Positions 33,248 through 45,675 of a stretch of 64,000 nt of DNA are shown here, piece by piece. Positions within the stretch are counted from its first letter, which is position 1. Every line of letters starts with the position of its first letter. A program made the translations under genes and the position numbers. The DNA lies in contig CP136065.1 in the NCBI GenBank assembly GCA_032622095.1, positions 244,341,474 to 244,405,473 on the forward strand, in the 5' to 3' direction. The notes below the pieces were generated by a model. It saw only the letters and a program-made list of their open reading frames with translations. It did no database searches and was not told the DNA's origin. Source of the DNA: Siphonodentalium dalli. Taxonomy: Eukaryota; Mollusca; Scaphopoda; Gadilida; Siphonodentaliidae.

Positions 33248-34378
33248 GTGTGGGTCGAGTTAGTACGGGTATGATATAACCGTGGTGTCGAGTTAGTACG
33301 GGTATGATATATCTGTTGGGCCGAGTTTGTAAGGGTACGAGATCCCTGTGGGGTCGAGTTTGTACGGGTATGAGATCCATGTGGGGTCGAGTTAGTACGG
33401 GTATGAGATCGCTGTGGGGCCGAGTTTGTTAGGGTACGAGATCCCGTGGGGTCGAGTTAGTACGGGGTATGAGATACCTGTGGGGTCGAGTTAGTACGGG
33501 GTATGATATCCCTGTGGGCTCGAGTTAGTACGGGGTATGATATCCATGTGGGGTCGATTTAGTACGGGGTATGATATCACTGTGGGATCGAGTTAGTACG
33601 GGGTATGAGATCGCTGTGGGGTCGAGTTTGTACGGGTATGATATCCCTGTGTGGTCGAGTTAGTACGGGGTATGATATCAATGTGGGATCGAGTTAGTAC
33701 GGGGTATGAGATAACTGTGGGATCGAGTTAGTACGGGTATGATATCCCTGTGGGGTCGTGTTAGTACGGGGTATGAGCTCCCTGTGGGGTCGAGTTAGTA
33801 CGGGTATGATATCACTGTGGGATCGAATTAGTACGGGTATGATATCCCTGTGGGGTCGAAATAGTACAGGGTGTGATATCCCTGTGGGGTCGAGTTAGTA
33901 CGGGGTATTATTTCCCTGTGGGGTCGGGTTAGTACGGGGTATGAGATCCCTGTGGGGTCGTGTTAGTACGGGGTATGAGATCCCTGTGGGGTCGAGTTTG
34001 TACGGGTATGAGATCCCTGTGGGGTCGAGTTAGTACGGGTATGATATCCATGTGGGGTCGAGTTTTGTACGGGTATGAGGTCCCTGTGGAATCGAGTTAG
34101 TACGGGTATGATATCACTGTGGGATCGAGTTAGTATGGGTATGATATCCCTGTGGGATCGAGTTAGTATGGGTATGATATCCCTGTGGGGTAGAGATTGT
34201 ACGGGGTATGATATCCCTGTGATGTCGAGTTAGTACGGGTATGAGATCCATGTGGGGTCGAGATAGTACGGGGTATGAGATCCCTGTGTGGTCGAGTTAG
34301 TACGGGTATGATATCCATGTGGGGTCGAGTTTTGTACGGGTATGAGGTCCCTGTGGAATCGAGTTAGTACGGGGTATG
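33248..34378. repeat. 33/34-bp minisatellite, about 34 copies
   Basis: The unit is GTGGGGTCGAGTTAGTACGG then GGTATGATATCCCT. Length alternates by one G (GGGTATG or GGGGTATG). Longer patterns recur: the run TTTTGTACGGGTATGAGGTC occurs twice, near 34063 and 34330, 266 bases apart. Confidence 0.93.
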
Positions 34379-34379
34379 C

Positions 34380-36890
34380 CAGCTGAGTTTGTTACGTTTA
34401 TTTGGTCAATGTGACAATGAATTCAGAAACACTTGAACGAAGAAAAATGACACGACAACACATCATGACAATTAGAATACGGGTGGTTTTAACATTTTAT
34501 TTCAACACCCGTTTCCAAGTTGCGTCTAGTGTTTGATAATTGTTATATTCAAGACAGTATCATGTCGGTAAACACAATAAGATGGTTCACAGTGGTGTTT
34601 GTGGTTTAACGGTTTAAGCGGGAGTGAATCGTTTCTCTTACACAGGTTAGTTATTCCAAGAGTTGGGGTATCGTGTGGCCAAACATCATATCCCTAGCTG
34701 TCCATAGCGTATCGCACACTGTGTTTGATATAGATCGTGATACTGAACCGATCATCCCTCGATTATACTTTGAGTACGATCACTCATAAACAATTAAGAA
34801 TATGATCTTATTAATTATGTTTGTATGCTCGTATACTGTATTATATATATCTTACACGTAATGTGCTTACCACTACATTTAACCTATCATTACAGAATTG
34901 GTAGTAACTTGGAAATTCCAAGAGGGACGGTTCTTCCAAATGGTATAATAGTAAATAGACACTCTTTATCGAATACTTTCGGCCACCTGGCCTTTCTCAG
35001 CGATGGAATGTCTACATGTCGGCAATCATACGAATATTTACATAATGAAAGTATTGTTGGCGGAAGTTGATATTTACGTCGACGTCACCAAGACGTAAGT
35101 CTGCTGGGTGACACAGGAACGTTCACCAGAGACTTCGCGCTATTTTGGTATGTTGAGCCGAGACGCATAATCCACCGATCCTCTCATGCAAGTCTTAGCT
35201 GTTTTGTACCGTTTGGACTTATGCACAATATGTTCACAGACACATCGTCACACCTATGGTTCATTCTTCCGAAATGGCAATTAATTGGCTTTTCTCTGCC
35301 AATATGAAACAGAACAAGATGGAACTAAGAATGTTTTGTGAACAAATCGACATAATTATATTTAGCACATGGGACAAATTCAGCGCGATGAAACACGTGA
35401 ATTGAGAACAATGACCCCATGAACATGGACGTGTATATGAGGATCTAGATGTCAACGATATGCTCGCATCGTCTCGGAACATCTGGTGTTTGCTGGTGTT
35501 TGCGATGACCGTGTTAACCACGTGTTAAAGTTCAGTGGCCGTCCACAATGGACACGGTGAATATCCTGTTCAATTAATTCATCCTCTGGAAGCACCCATC
35601 AATCATATCTTTGTTTCATCTTGAAGCATCTGGTATCTGTCCGTGGACACTTTACTTGTTGAGCGTGGCACAAATTTAGTGGTACAATTATATCTCACTT
35701 GAAGCATATATAGCCGTTCTACACATAGTTTAATTTATATATACTCCCACATCGGACTAGGTAAGTACATTTTATGTAGATCTACCACATTTTGCAGCTT
35801 GTAGGACCGTTGAATAGAATAAATGACTGCTAGTGTGGCTATGTTAATGTGGCATTAAAGCAAGATTTCTCTCCCATGAATTTTGTCATCTATGCTTGAA
35901 AGACAATATTTTGAAATTGCTGCAATAACATTTTTTTCTATCTCAAATATTTCTCAATTATATCAAAGGTTATACCGTGTAGAAGAAGTTTATTTACTCA
36001 CATTTGCGCTGTCGTGGTCTGCTTTTGGTTTGAAAATGGTACATATAGTAAAATAATTGGATCATATAACTCAGTGACAAATGGTATAGTTAGTAGTCTT
36101 GTTCACACTGACCATTAGTGTCGATATTAAAACAAATGATTAATGGGCCCTATGTCGAGGCTGATGGTTCAGCATATAGTTAAAGTACATGTACAGTAAC
36201 CCCACTCAATTGGCCAATATTGTTGGAATTGTGTTTTGCTACCATAAATATATAATACAGAGTGTAATATTATAAGAAAACTGTTTGTATATACACACAC
36301 ATGACATCTAAATACATTTCCAATCTAATATTCAACTGTCTGCCAATAATACTGAAGTCGATAGCCCAGAAATTAACAGTTAAAGAACGTCTTTTTAGAC
36401 ACACGAAAATGTGCCCACAAGCTATTGTCAAAGTATTTCTTCATACTACAAACGTCACACTACCCTTATAAATCAGGAAAACATGGCATCGAAAAAAACA
36501 ACAACCCCTCCCATAATTATTCGTGGGGGGACTTCAGGTGGAAAGTACAGTAGCTTCGTAATCACTGGGACTATCACCGACGGAGACCCTCTGTCCACGA
36601 CCGTTTGTGCGTGAATGTTTTGTGCATGTGCATGTTTGTAGTTGGAAACAATTAGAAGTTAATCTTGACGGACGCGCGAACGCGACTAACTGGCCATTAT
36701 GGAATCATATTTGAGCCACTCCGGTTACGTGCGTCAACCAATGAAGATCACCTGGAGAAACGAGCGATGAAAAAGAAAATGTCGAACGCGTGTGTAAATC
36801 TGAACCCGAAACAAGCGAAGGAATAGAAATTATACAAAAGTTCCTCATATCAAATCATATGTTTCATTTCGAAGTAACCGCCGAAAGCGA
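34380..36890. other. No supported gene (34.4-36.9 kb)
   Basis: Short frames only, the longest 86 codons. None shows a recognisable motif or splice pattern. Confidence 0.45.
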
Positions 36891-37084
36891 AATTTATTCA
36901 AACTCACACGTAAGCTGCCAGGCGAAATAATCGAAGAAAGCGATGGAACCGAAATAACCAAACGAAATTTCGTTTGATGTTTTCGGATGTTTCACTTTAT
37001 TTCTTTTGACTTGAATTTTTGCTATCTGCGTAACCGATAGAAGCGAAATGTCTCGTATTGTTGTATGCATATACACTGCAAAAA

Positions 37085-37505
37085 GTTTTGGTACCATATG
37101 GAACCAATATTGGTCCTGAACCTTGTCGTTGTGGGAGTACCAAAATAGGGACCAAATTTAGAACCAATTTAAAGTGGTCCTATTTTTGGTACAATAGTGA
37201 ACCAAATTAGAAACCAAAATTGGTCCCATATGGTACCAAAATTGGTCCGGGCCCTTGTCGCTGTGGGAGTACCAAAATAGGGACCATATTTAGAACCAAT
37301 TTAAAGTGGTCCTATTTTTGGTACAATAGTGAACCAAATTAGAAACCAAAATTGGTCCCATATGGTACCAAAATTGGTCCGGACCCTTGTCGCTGTGGGA
37401 GTACCAAAATAGGGACCAAATTTAGAACCAATTTAAAGTGGTCCTATTTTTGGTACAATAGTTGAACCAAATTAGAAACCAAATTTGGTCCCATATCATA
37501 ACCAA
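37085..37505. repeat. 132-bp tandem repeat, about three copies
   Basis: CCTTGTCG(T/C)TGTGGGAGTA recurs at 37121, 37253 and 37385. The unit is made of ACCAAAATAGGGACC, GAACCAATTTAAAGTGGTCC and ATATGGTACCAAAATTGGTC, which are internally palindromic around GGTACC. CACTGCAAAA at 37074 precedes the array and its complement TTTTGCAGTG closes a related palindrome at 40650. Confidence 0.85.
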
Positions 37506-37599
37506 ACCAAAAAATGCACGGGAAGCAAACCGAAATGGCCTGTTCCCTGCACATGGAGTAAAATGTGTCTGAATGTCTAAAATAATGGGCCGTAATTCT

Positions 37600-39170
37600 T
37601 AATTTGTGTGTAATATGAAAAAGACTAATTCGCGATAAATCGCAAACTTCTATACAATAAATATACTAGTACATGTATGCGATTTAGTGCCGGTTTTCGA
37701 TTTATAACAAATGTTTGCAATTAATAAAATCAGTTTGCTTTAACTGTATAAACATAAATCATACATGTCTGGGTGAACTCCAATCGCTCTATAATAGCAT
37801 GGTCAGGCTAAGATAGACCGACCGTTTGGTCATTTACAGCCAGAATGCATGTGTAATGAGGGGAGCAAATCTTTGTGATAAATCACAAAACGACTTTGTT
37901 AAAATTCACAAACACCTTTGCAATACCTCGCAGACCTTTGCGATAACTAGCAAACCTTTGCAATAAATTTCAAGCATATTTACGATAACTCTCAAACTAC
38001 ATGTACTTGGTGATTATACTTTACAATTTATCGTAAACATGTTTGAGATTTATCACGAAGGTTTGTGATTTATTGCAGATATATTGTTATGTGTTCATGT
38101 TGGCACTAATGGGCTTGAACAGTATAAAAATAATAAATCAGACATCTTAAACAGGTCTGGATGAACCACAAATCGATCTATGATAGCATGGTCGGGCTAA
38201 AATAGACTGATCGGTCTTTCACAGCCAACATACAAAAGAAGCAAACCAATACTTGAAACAAAAATTAATTCTGATCTCTTTTGGAGATTTCTTACTGAGA
38301 ATATTCAAAATTAAAACAACTTTGCGATAAATTGCCAAACCTTTGCGATAAATCTCAAACATCTTTACAATAACTCTCAATTAACTACTTGGTGATTATA
38401 CGTTTATCGCAAAGATGTTTGAGATTTATCACAATAGCCGATGAGGTTAAAATAGACCAATCATTCTTTCACAGCCAGCATGTACCTTGTATCATGTATA
38501 AGGGGAGTAACTCTAAACGGTTCTATTATTATCGATCAACCTATACTTCAAAAACAAAACAAAATTGGTTCCGATTTTTTTTATCAAGACAACATCATAA
38601 TATAATATTATTCACTAAGAACATTCAAAGTTAAAACAACTTTGTGATAAATCGAAAACATATTTCTGATAAATCGCCAACTACCATACTTGGCGATTTA
38701 TCACAAACGTTTGCGATTAATCGCAATGATTGAATTATATTGTTATATGTGGGCACTAATGGGATTGAACCATATAACCATTATCAATCAGATATCTTAA
38801 ACAGGTCTGGGTGAACTACTTACCGATCTATAATAGACTACCGGTAAAATAAACTAAAATAAACCGATCGGTCTTTCACAGCCAGCATGCATCCGGGATA
38901 AGGGGAGTCACTCTAAACTGTTTTATTGTTATCTCTCAACCAATACGTAAACAAAATTAATACTGAATTCTTTTGCAAGACACCAAATAATTATTTACTG
39001 TATACTGAGAATATTCAAAATAAACATACATGTACATGTACATGTATACAGATATTAAAACAAACAGATTCAAATTGTCAATAAATTTAGAGTTCCCTCT
39101 CTTATAACAGTGAGCACTGTGTCAGGAAGAGCGATCGGTCTATTGTAGCCCGATCAGGCTATTATAGTTA
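37600..39170. repeat. Highly diverged long-period tandem repeat
   Basis: Blocks with AACAGGTCTGGGTGAAC, CGATCTATAATAGCATGGTC, AAATAGACCGATCGGTCTTT and CACAGCCAGCATGCAT recur near 37770, 38150, 38450 and 38805. They alternate with TTTGCGATAAATCGCAAAC-type palindromic AT-rich stretches. The period is irregular, at about 300-380 bp. No coding signal. Confidence 0.65.
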
Positions 39171-40470
39171 ATCTGTGGTTCGCTCAGACCTTTCTTTATA
39201 CCATAATAAATATCGCGTAAATAGTATGTACCGGTAATTGTTGTGGTTCCTACACTGCATTATGTGAACAAAGCCAAATTCAGTTCGAGAACCTGTTGTA
39301 AAGTATGTAAATAGCATGCGATAAGCAAAATACTCAACAATGGGGAGACCACACTAATGAACTGTGCTTAATTAAAACTGGCACCATGTTGTTTGCAAAA
39401 TACTATTGTAGCGCTCACTAGTCCTCGCCACAAGATTTTGGTGTTGAATGGGTCACCGGAGTCACTCTCCCAATAAAATTGCCACATTGTTGAGCGTTTT
39501 GCTTATCGTACACTTCCGATGTGCTGTATCGGTATATGAACAAACAAACCTCACACAAAGAGAGTTTAATGTATTTAATATATGATCCATTTTGGTACAG
39601 CCATGGTAAAAAAAATATTCTCCATTCGCAGCTATGCGTCATCGAGTCAATGTCATTGCCTGATCACCAGAGCCATATAATGTAGAATTTCGCGAATATG
39701 GTTTCCAATTATGGAAGAGGTTATTTCACAGAAAAGCGTTAATGTCCGAATCGTTCTGAATGATAGCCAATTTAGCCACACATGTTTTAATAACAACATG
39801 ATGCATCTGGACATTGGAATGGTCTACATATATGTTCATGTACCTGTATATATATATCTGTGACGTCATAATTCCGACTAATTTCTACATAATTGTATGT
39901 CTCGTAATCCTAGTCACCAGTGGTTGACTCTTGTCAGACTTGTTAGGTAATTGGACGGTTTATAATTTTGTGAAACTTAAGTATCTGTCTTTTGAAATCC
40001 ACAGCATTGTCGTGCATGTCATTGTCAAACTTGTGTAATCAGTCCCATTGCCATTGGCACTGAAATTGTCTGCATTCATCTGTTCGTTGACTTCGCCTTT
40101 TTCGGAGTTTATAACCTCTTGTCCCTTTCATATACCAACATAATCCAGACAGTGCTAACAATATCCCAGGCTATTAAGAAGCAAGTTAGGTCCAATTATT
40201 TGCTAAAACAATCTAAACAAGAGAAGTTTGTAAACACGAAAACACATCGCACATGGTTGGTTCATTCACCGGAAGAATATTTTGATTTTCGTACTATAAA
40301 CCTCGTACCATTTTTAAAGTGCAGGGGTAAAATAATTATGCCGCTTGAATAACGTTATATAGTTTCTGGAACACTTAAATGCGATAAGGTATGAGTTATA
40401 AAACGTAGCTTATGTTAAGTAGCTATATATATCTACTTATACTTATTTTTTTTTTCATTGTCATTTTGAC
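39170..40470. other. No supported gene (39.2-40.5 kb)
   Basis: A 77-codon plus frame at 40119-40352 is unrecognised. Nothing else was noted. Confidence 0.4.
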
Positions 40471-40474
40471 TAAA

Positions 40475-40613
40475 TTTTTCATTTTGGTTCAGTATGGGAC
40501 CAAGCACATATTTTGGTACCGTTTGATTTCAATATGGCTATTTTATAGCCATATTGAAACCAAACGGTACCAAAATATGTGCTTGGTCCTATCCTGAACC
40601 AAAATGAAAAAAA
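40475..40613. repeat. Nearly perfect long hairpin
   Basis: Arms of about 65 bases (TTCATTTTGGTTCAGTATGG, GACCAAGCACATATTTTGGT, ACCGTTTGATTTCAATATGG) face their complements across a loop of about 5 bases (TTTTA) near 40543. Only a few mismatches are visible, such as AGTATGGGACC against GGTCCTATCCT. The motif content (GGTACC, TTTTGGT) resembles the 132-bp array at 37.1 kb. Confidence 0.85.
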
Positions 40614-40659
40614 TTGATACAATATGGGACCACTAGAAACCAAAATATTTTGCAGTGTA

Positions 40660-42520
40660 CAATGTTATGCATTGACCCATAAACCCGTTTCCACGACCAA
40701 TATTCTGTTTTGTCGCCCAGATTAGATCATGAGGGGGGGGGGTGCACACAAATCAAAGCGAAGGAAGCGATGAAACCGAATTTATCAAACTACATTTCGT
40801 TTGATTATTTCTGTTCTTTCGCTTGTTTCGCCACGTGATCGCCCGTGGTTTACACACTCATCTTGAGGGGCATAAACATAATTTCACAGATCATACAGCT
40901 CCACGGGAGAAATTCCATTATGAGAACATTTTTGCATGCAGATGCCTCTACATGTCAGCATCAACATTCTTATTTCATGTACATTATCTCTCTTATTCCT
41001 GTTAACTTGTTTAAACATATGTGTATAAATTGTCGTGAGATGGGCCCCATTGAGTTGATATAAATTGCGCCCCAATCCCTTTTAACTTGTATTACAATAA
41101 ATATGTTTAAAACCCATTGGAAACTTGTAGCAAAGAGGAATTACCATTACCAACGGAAGTCCCCGACTCACGTGACCATTCCGATACAACTTTTTAACTT
41201 TTCAACTTTTTTATTCAGTCTTATAAAATTTTACATTGTATAGACTGTATATATTCATAACATATTTACAATAATAAATGAGTCACGTGATATACAGGAC
41301 AAATCTGTCCTAATTTGGAAAAACATTCCAAGAAGGCCACAGAGGGCACAAACCCGGTCCGCCAACGGTAATGTTCAGGAACTATCACCATCAGAGGGCC
41401 GGGTCCCTGCCCTCCGCCGCCTTCCATGAACTGTGATTCCATGGTGCAATCACTGCACAGAACCACCCCCCCCCACCCACAATATATAACACAAAGATCA
41501 AAATCAAATTATTAAGTAATATGTAGTACAACGTGTGGTCAACCCGGGCCGTTTATAAATTTTGTTCTCAACGTATGGTATACGAAATTTGTAGCAAAGA
41601 GGAACAATCCAATCTTATAATAACAACTCTATGTGTGAAGTATGACAATGCGGTTTGGCTGAGCGGGAAGAGCATATTTTGATTGAATCATATTAGTGTC
41701 TCGTAGAGTGACTTTGTCGCAGATTGTTTACACGTCCGACTATTGTTTACACATCTCCATACATGTTGCATGCTAGATATCCGTAAGCGTGTTGGTTTTA
41801 TCGAAACCCTCGATCCAGGTCAACAACCTACAAACTGGTCCATGCATACCACAATTTTTGTTTTCTTATTTTTTTTTTTAATGTTTATTGATGAAGAAGT
41901 AATCACAATGAGGAATGTCTATAATTGTCAATGAAATTGATATCTATATATAGGTATGGCATTCCTCGCGTTCACACATATATATGCATACCTTTATAAC
42001 ACTCTGGCCCCGAGCTTTATAGTCTGAGAACAACATATTCCTCCAGAAAATTGAAATTACAAGGCTTTTTATATACACAACAAAGAAAACATTACAACAG
42101 ACAGTCACATCACGTGATCAGAGTTCGGCAGTTGGAAAGGAACTCTTTTTTATTCCGATCAAAGGAGTCTCACCGCTATTCCTTTATCCGTGAATGATGC
42201 ATCCTCTTTGGGCAGTGAGATGAATATTAAAATTATATGCAAAGAGATCTCACTGCCCAATAATATGCCAATATCGAAGTCTTACACTTTACTCGTACTT
42301 AACGTCGCGCAGTACTATTTTTAGGCACCGATGGGTGCGATAATTTAAAGTGATGTGAAACACTACAGTGGGTGATACATTAGAAATGGAGAATAATCTT
42401 GCTCACGGTAGTTATTTTTTACGATATTAATCCAAACTGACAACACACACACCGTCATTCTGATATATTAATTAAATGCAATGACTCTCGATGGCGAAAT
42501 CATTTAAGTTCGTTTCTCGC
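40660..42520. other. No supported gene (40.7-42.5 kb)
   Basis: G- and C-homopolymers at 40733-40741 and 41467-41473. Short unrecognised frames only. Confidence 0.4.
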
Positions 42521-42524
42521 TGAT

Positions 42525-42724
42525 AGTTGCGTCCCGAATCCAGATGTAAATATTTACAATTGAGCGTAGTTCCGACGATGTTTTCTATGGAGTTGTATGG
42601 TCGATTTCTTTGAAATTTTCGGTAATGTTAGTAGAATGCTACATGTATTTCCCACAGATTGGCACAACGCCTGAGTACTAACTTGTCAGTTTCATGCACA
42701 CGAAACAGTTCATAATATGTCTTT
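42525..42724. repeat. Segment related to the interior of the LTR element
   Basis: GCGTCCCGAATC, TATTTACAATTGAGC, TTTTCTATGGAGT, GGTCGATTT and ATAATA(C/T)GTCTTTAAA are shared in order with 16676-16878. Similarity by eye is about 70%, with no flanking match. It may be an old relic of the same element family. Confidence 0.6.
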
Positions 42725-43152
42725 AAAACTGACCCAAAAATAGTTCGACTCCTGAGTTTAATCCAAATCACAGGGAGAATCAGCTACATTATTGAGATAC
42801 ATACATCACAGACGGTTGGACTGCATGGATACAGACAATTATATTGACAAGTGTTCATGCATTCTCAACGCCAGTATTTACATATAAATCATGGTAAAAT
42901 CTTCGATGTTGGAATACTTGTAAGAAATACAGTCCAGGGGAATCAGGTTACGCTCCTGCTGTGTGCAACAATTCATTAAGAGTGTAACCATATCCATATA
43001 TATGGGGATCTTGGCGACCAAATGCGCGTTGAAGCTGACTGATCCACTGCGCCCCCATACATTCTGATACTGCTGTGTGATCGTTCTGTTGCTATTCGTG
43101 GACGAAAAATGTTTTATAATACAATTTATATTTTATTGCAGGTCACGTGATA

Positions 43153-43198
43153 ATGATGAGCAAGTTCTACTTCACGTTGTTGGTACTGGCACTCAGTG
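43153..43198 (+). CDS. Signal-peptide exon of a small secreted cysteine-rich protein
   Basis: This exon encodes MMSKFYFTLLVLALS plus the first base of the next codon and ends at a donor G|GTATGT. With exon 2 the leader reads MMSKFYFTLLVLALSAALVS, a classic secretory signal with a Lys near the start and a hydrophobic core. An acceptor (TTTATTGCAG, 43131-43140) lies 12 bases before the ATG, which suggests an upstream 5'-UTR exon. A second ATG follows directly; either could start. The next exon is at 45676 in matching phase 1. The intron between them contains a tandem repeat that begins at the donor, and a 1-kb transposon. Confidence 0.7.
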
Positions 43199-43425
43199 GT
43201 ATGTTCCTCACTTTATTTATAGCCACTCTGTGCTGTTTCCCATTCTATTTACAGCCAACCGGTTGTATGTTCCGCGTTTTATTTATAGCCACTCTGGTAT
43301 GTTCCGTATTCAATTTATAGCCATGCAGTCGGTGGTATGGTCCGCGTCCTATTTATATCCACTTGGTGGCATGTTCCGCATTATATTTATAGTCACTCTG
43401 TGGCATGTTCAGGTTGTATAATGTG
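43198..43425. repeat. Degenerate tandem repeat in intron 1, with a repeated GTATGTTCC motif
   Basis: Units of about 30-67 bases carry (G/C)ATGTTCC, then (T)ATTTATAGCCACTCT. The motif occurs at 43199, 43266, 43307, 43335 (variant), 43370 and 43403. The splice donor of exon 1 is its first copy, so several decoy GTATGT sites follow within 110 bases. Confidence 0.7.
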
Positions 43426-43696
43426 CGTTTTATCGGCAAATTTGTATCCTTCCTCCCATATTTTACGCACTGTATACCTCCCTCTCAGTGGATGTTTAAA
43501 TATCAACTGTCCTATTTGATAATGCCACAATATGTACGGTTTCTATAATATTATTTCGTTATAACGAAATATTATATCGATGTAACGCAATATTATTTCG
43601 AGATATAAAGAAGAGTTCACTTGTCACATCCCGGGATCCGCAGATATCGACTTTCAAAAACAGAAAGTCGTCTCTTGTAAATAGCGTCCATGATTA

Positions 43697-43825
43697 TGTG
43701 AGGCTCACTTTGGGAGATGGAGACCCCATTATTATGTTGGCTCCCTATGGGAGATTGGGGACTCCATTATTATGTTGTCTCCATATGGGAGATGGGAGAC
43801 TCCACTATTATGTTGGCCATCAAGC
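43697..43825. repeat. ~38-bp tandem repeat, three copies
   Basis: GGGAGATGGAGACCCCATTA then TTATGTTGGCTCCCTAT, three times with substitutions. Confidence 0.75.
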
Positions 43826-44412
43826 GGCAGATCCAATGTTCTCAATTATAGTATGCTTTTTGATACGATGGGCCACTTTAAGATACCTAGCATGTGGGAC
43901 AAATAGGCTGGAACTAAGCACCAGTTCATATTGAGAACTTTCGTATTTTGGATCTTGGAAACATGCATACCGACTTTAAATTGGATAGGATATAATGCAG
44001 AAGTGCATGTATTAAACAAATCCTATCTTAAAACTGAACCAAGATGACGAAGAGGGCGTGAAAAGAAATACAACTATTTTATACTGAGATTAAGCATGGC
44101 GAATAGAGTTATTCATCTTGTATCAGAACAGAGAAGTGACCAGGGTGTAACTTATTAAAGCGGTATTGTGTATAATGTTGCCAATAAAATATTGGAAAAA
44201 ACAATACAATTTAAATTCCCTTCACACGATGCTACTCACTGTATATATATGTTAATGTACATGCATACTTGCTCCTCTGATTTATTCCATACCATTAACA
44301 AAAAGTGTACATCGGAATGGTCTAGTATTGATTTGCAGGGTTGTAGAGGTAATCGTACAAAGAATTTAATTTGAACTCTTTCTATGCTAAATACTCACAG
44401 ATGAGTAGTTTT

Positions 44413-44478
44413 CCCTTTGGAAATGTTCAAATAATATGTTCAACAAACGTTGTTGAACATATTATCGGAACATTTCCC
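44413..44478. repeat. Short palindrome
   Basis: GGAAATGTTCAAATAATATG and its complement flank CAACAAACGTTGTTG. It lies just before the element at 44523. Confidence 0.75.
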
Positions 44479-44522
44479 TCAAATAAATACGTATCCATCT
44501 GCACTTGTATTATATCTGTCAT

Positions 44523-45544
44523 ACGGGGGGGGGGGGGGGCGGTCGGACAAAAATTACAGGATACAAGGTGGGTGGGTGTCCCCGAGCCCGGAATGCAGAT
44601 ATTTTCTGATGTCATGCAATTGTTCCAAAATAATTTCTAAGACAATTACAGCTTCAAAATGAATTGAAACAATCAGATTCATATAGTAGTGCACGCTATA
44701 GCCTTATGCAAGTGAGGGGGCCTATATATTTTAATTTTTTTCCACAATTTCTCCCTTTAACAGTTGAAACCATGGGGTGGGTCCGGTTTTGGTCGAGGAA
44801 CAAAATTGCAATGAAAAAAAAATCCATTTTCATATTTTCTCATTGTTTATCATGGCTTTTTTAACTTATTATACATAGAGGATACCTGCGTGTTTTGAGT
44901 GAATACCGAAGTATCTCATGAGTGGTCACAGTGAGATATAACATATAAAACTGTATACAAATGCATACAACATAAATAATGTAACATAAATACAACAAAA
45001 TACATAAATTGTAAATAACATAGAAATTCATATTTCTTAAAAGTTCATGGTTCCCTCATTCCTGGAACTGTGTTTATTTAATCACATTGATGGTGTTTTT
45101 ACTTTACACATGCACATATTTTAACCTATTGCTAATAAGGGACACAACTATCCTGTTAAAGTGGGTATTTTACCTTTATAACGCTAAATATTTGGGTTTT
45201 TAAAGGTTTTGTCACTGGTTTTGTTGGCATATTTTTCAACCATATGCTTTGTTTATTGTTTTGTGGGTGTACTTGGTCAGCATTCTCTCAGTTCCGGTGC
45301 AGACACAATGAGAGACCCTTACCCTGCCAACAACACATTATTTAGTAGAATTTACAAGATTTTCATCAATTTTGGGGGTGGGTGTCCTAGACCTGGGTGG
45401 AAAAAACTTACGGTCCCGGGTGGGTGTCCCAGACCTGGGTGGAAAAAACTTACGCTCCCGGGGTGGTGGGTCCCCAAAACTGAAAAACACAAAAATTCCA
45501 CCTTGTATCCGAAATTGTTTTCCTGACCACTCCCCCCCCCCCGT
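44523..45544. mobile_element. TIR element with G-rich ends, 5-bp target duplication, in the intron of the secreted gene
   Basis: The left end is ACGGGGGGGG...CGGTCGGACAAAAATTACA then GGATACAAGGTGG. The right end is its complement, CCACCTTGTATCC ... CCCCCCGT. GTCAT is duplicated at 44518-44522 and 45545-45549. Inside, near the right end, is a repeated GGGTGGGTGTCC(T/C)AGACCTGG unit with GGAAAAAACTTACG (45370-45470). Length is 1022 bp, with no transposase recognised. Confidence 0.75.
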
Positions 45545-45675
45545 GTCATCTGTTTATTTTTCATGAACACCCCATCCAGATGAATAATAGATCATTCTAA
45601 TGTTTACTTTTATGACTGAGTGGGATAATCCATTCAGTATATGAAGGGTTAAAGTTGTATTTGAATAATTTACAG

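Noticed and set aside
41640..41730. Possible tRNA around GGCTGAGCGGGAAGAGC
   Set aside because: No cloverleaf could be formed with an acceptor stem and T-arm.
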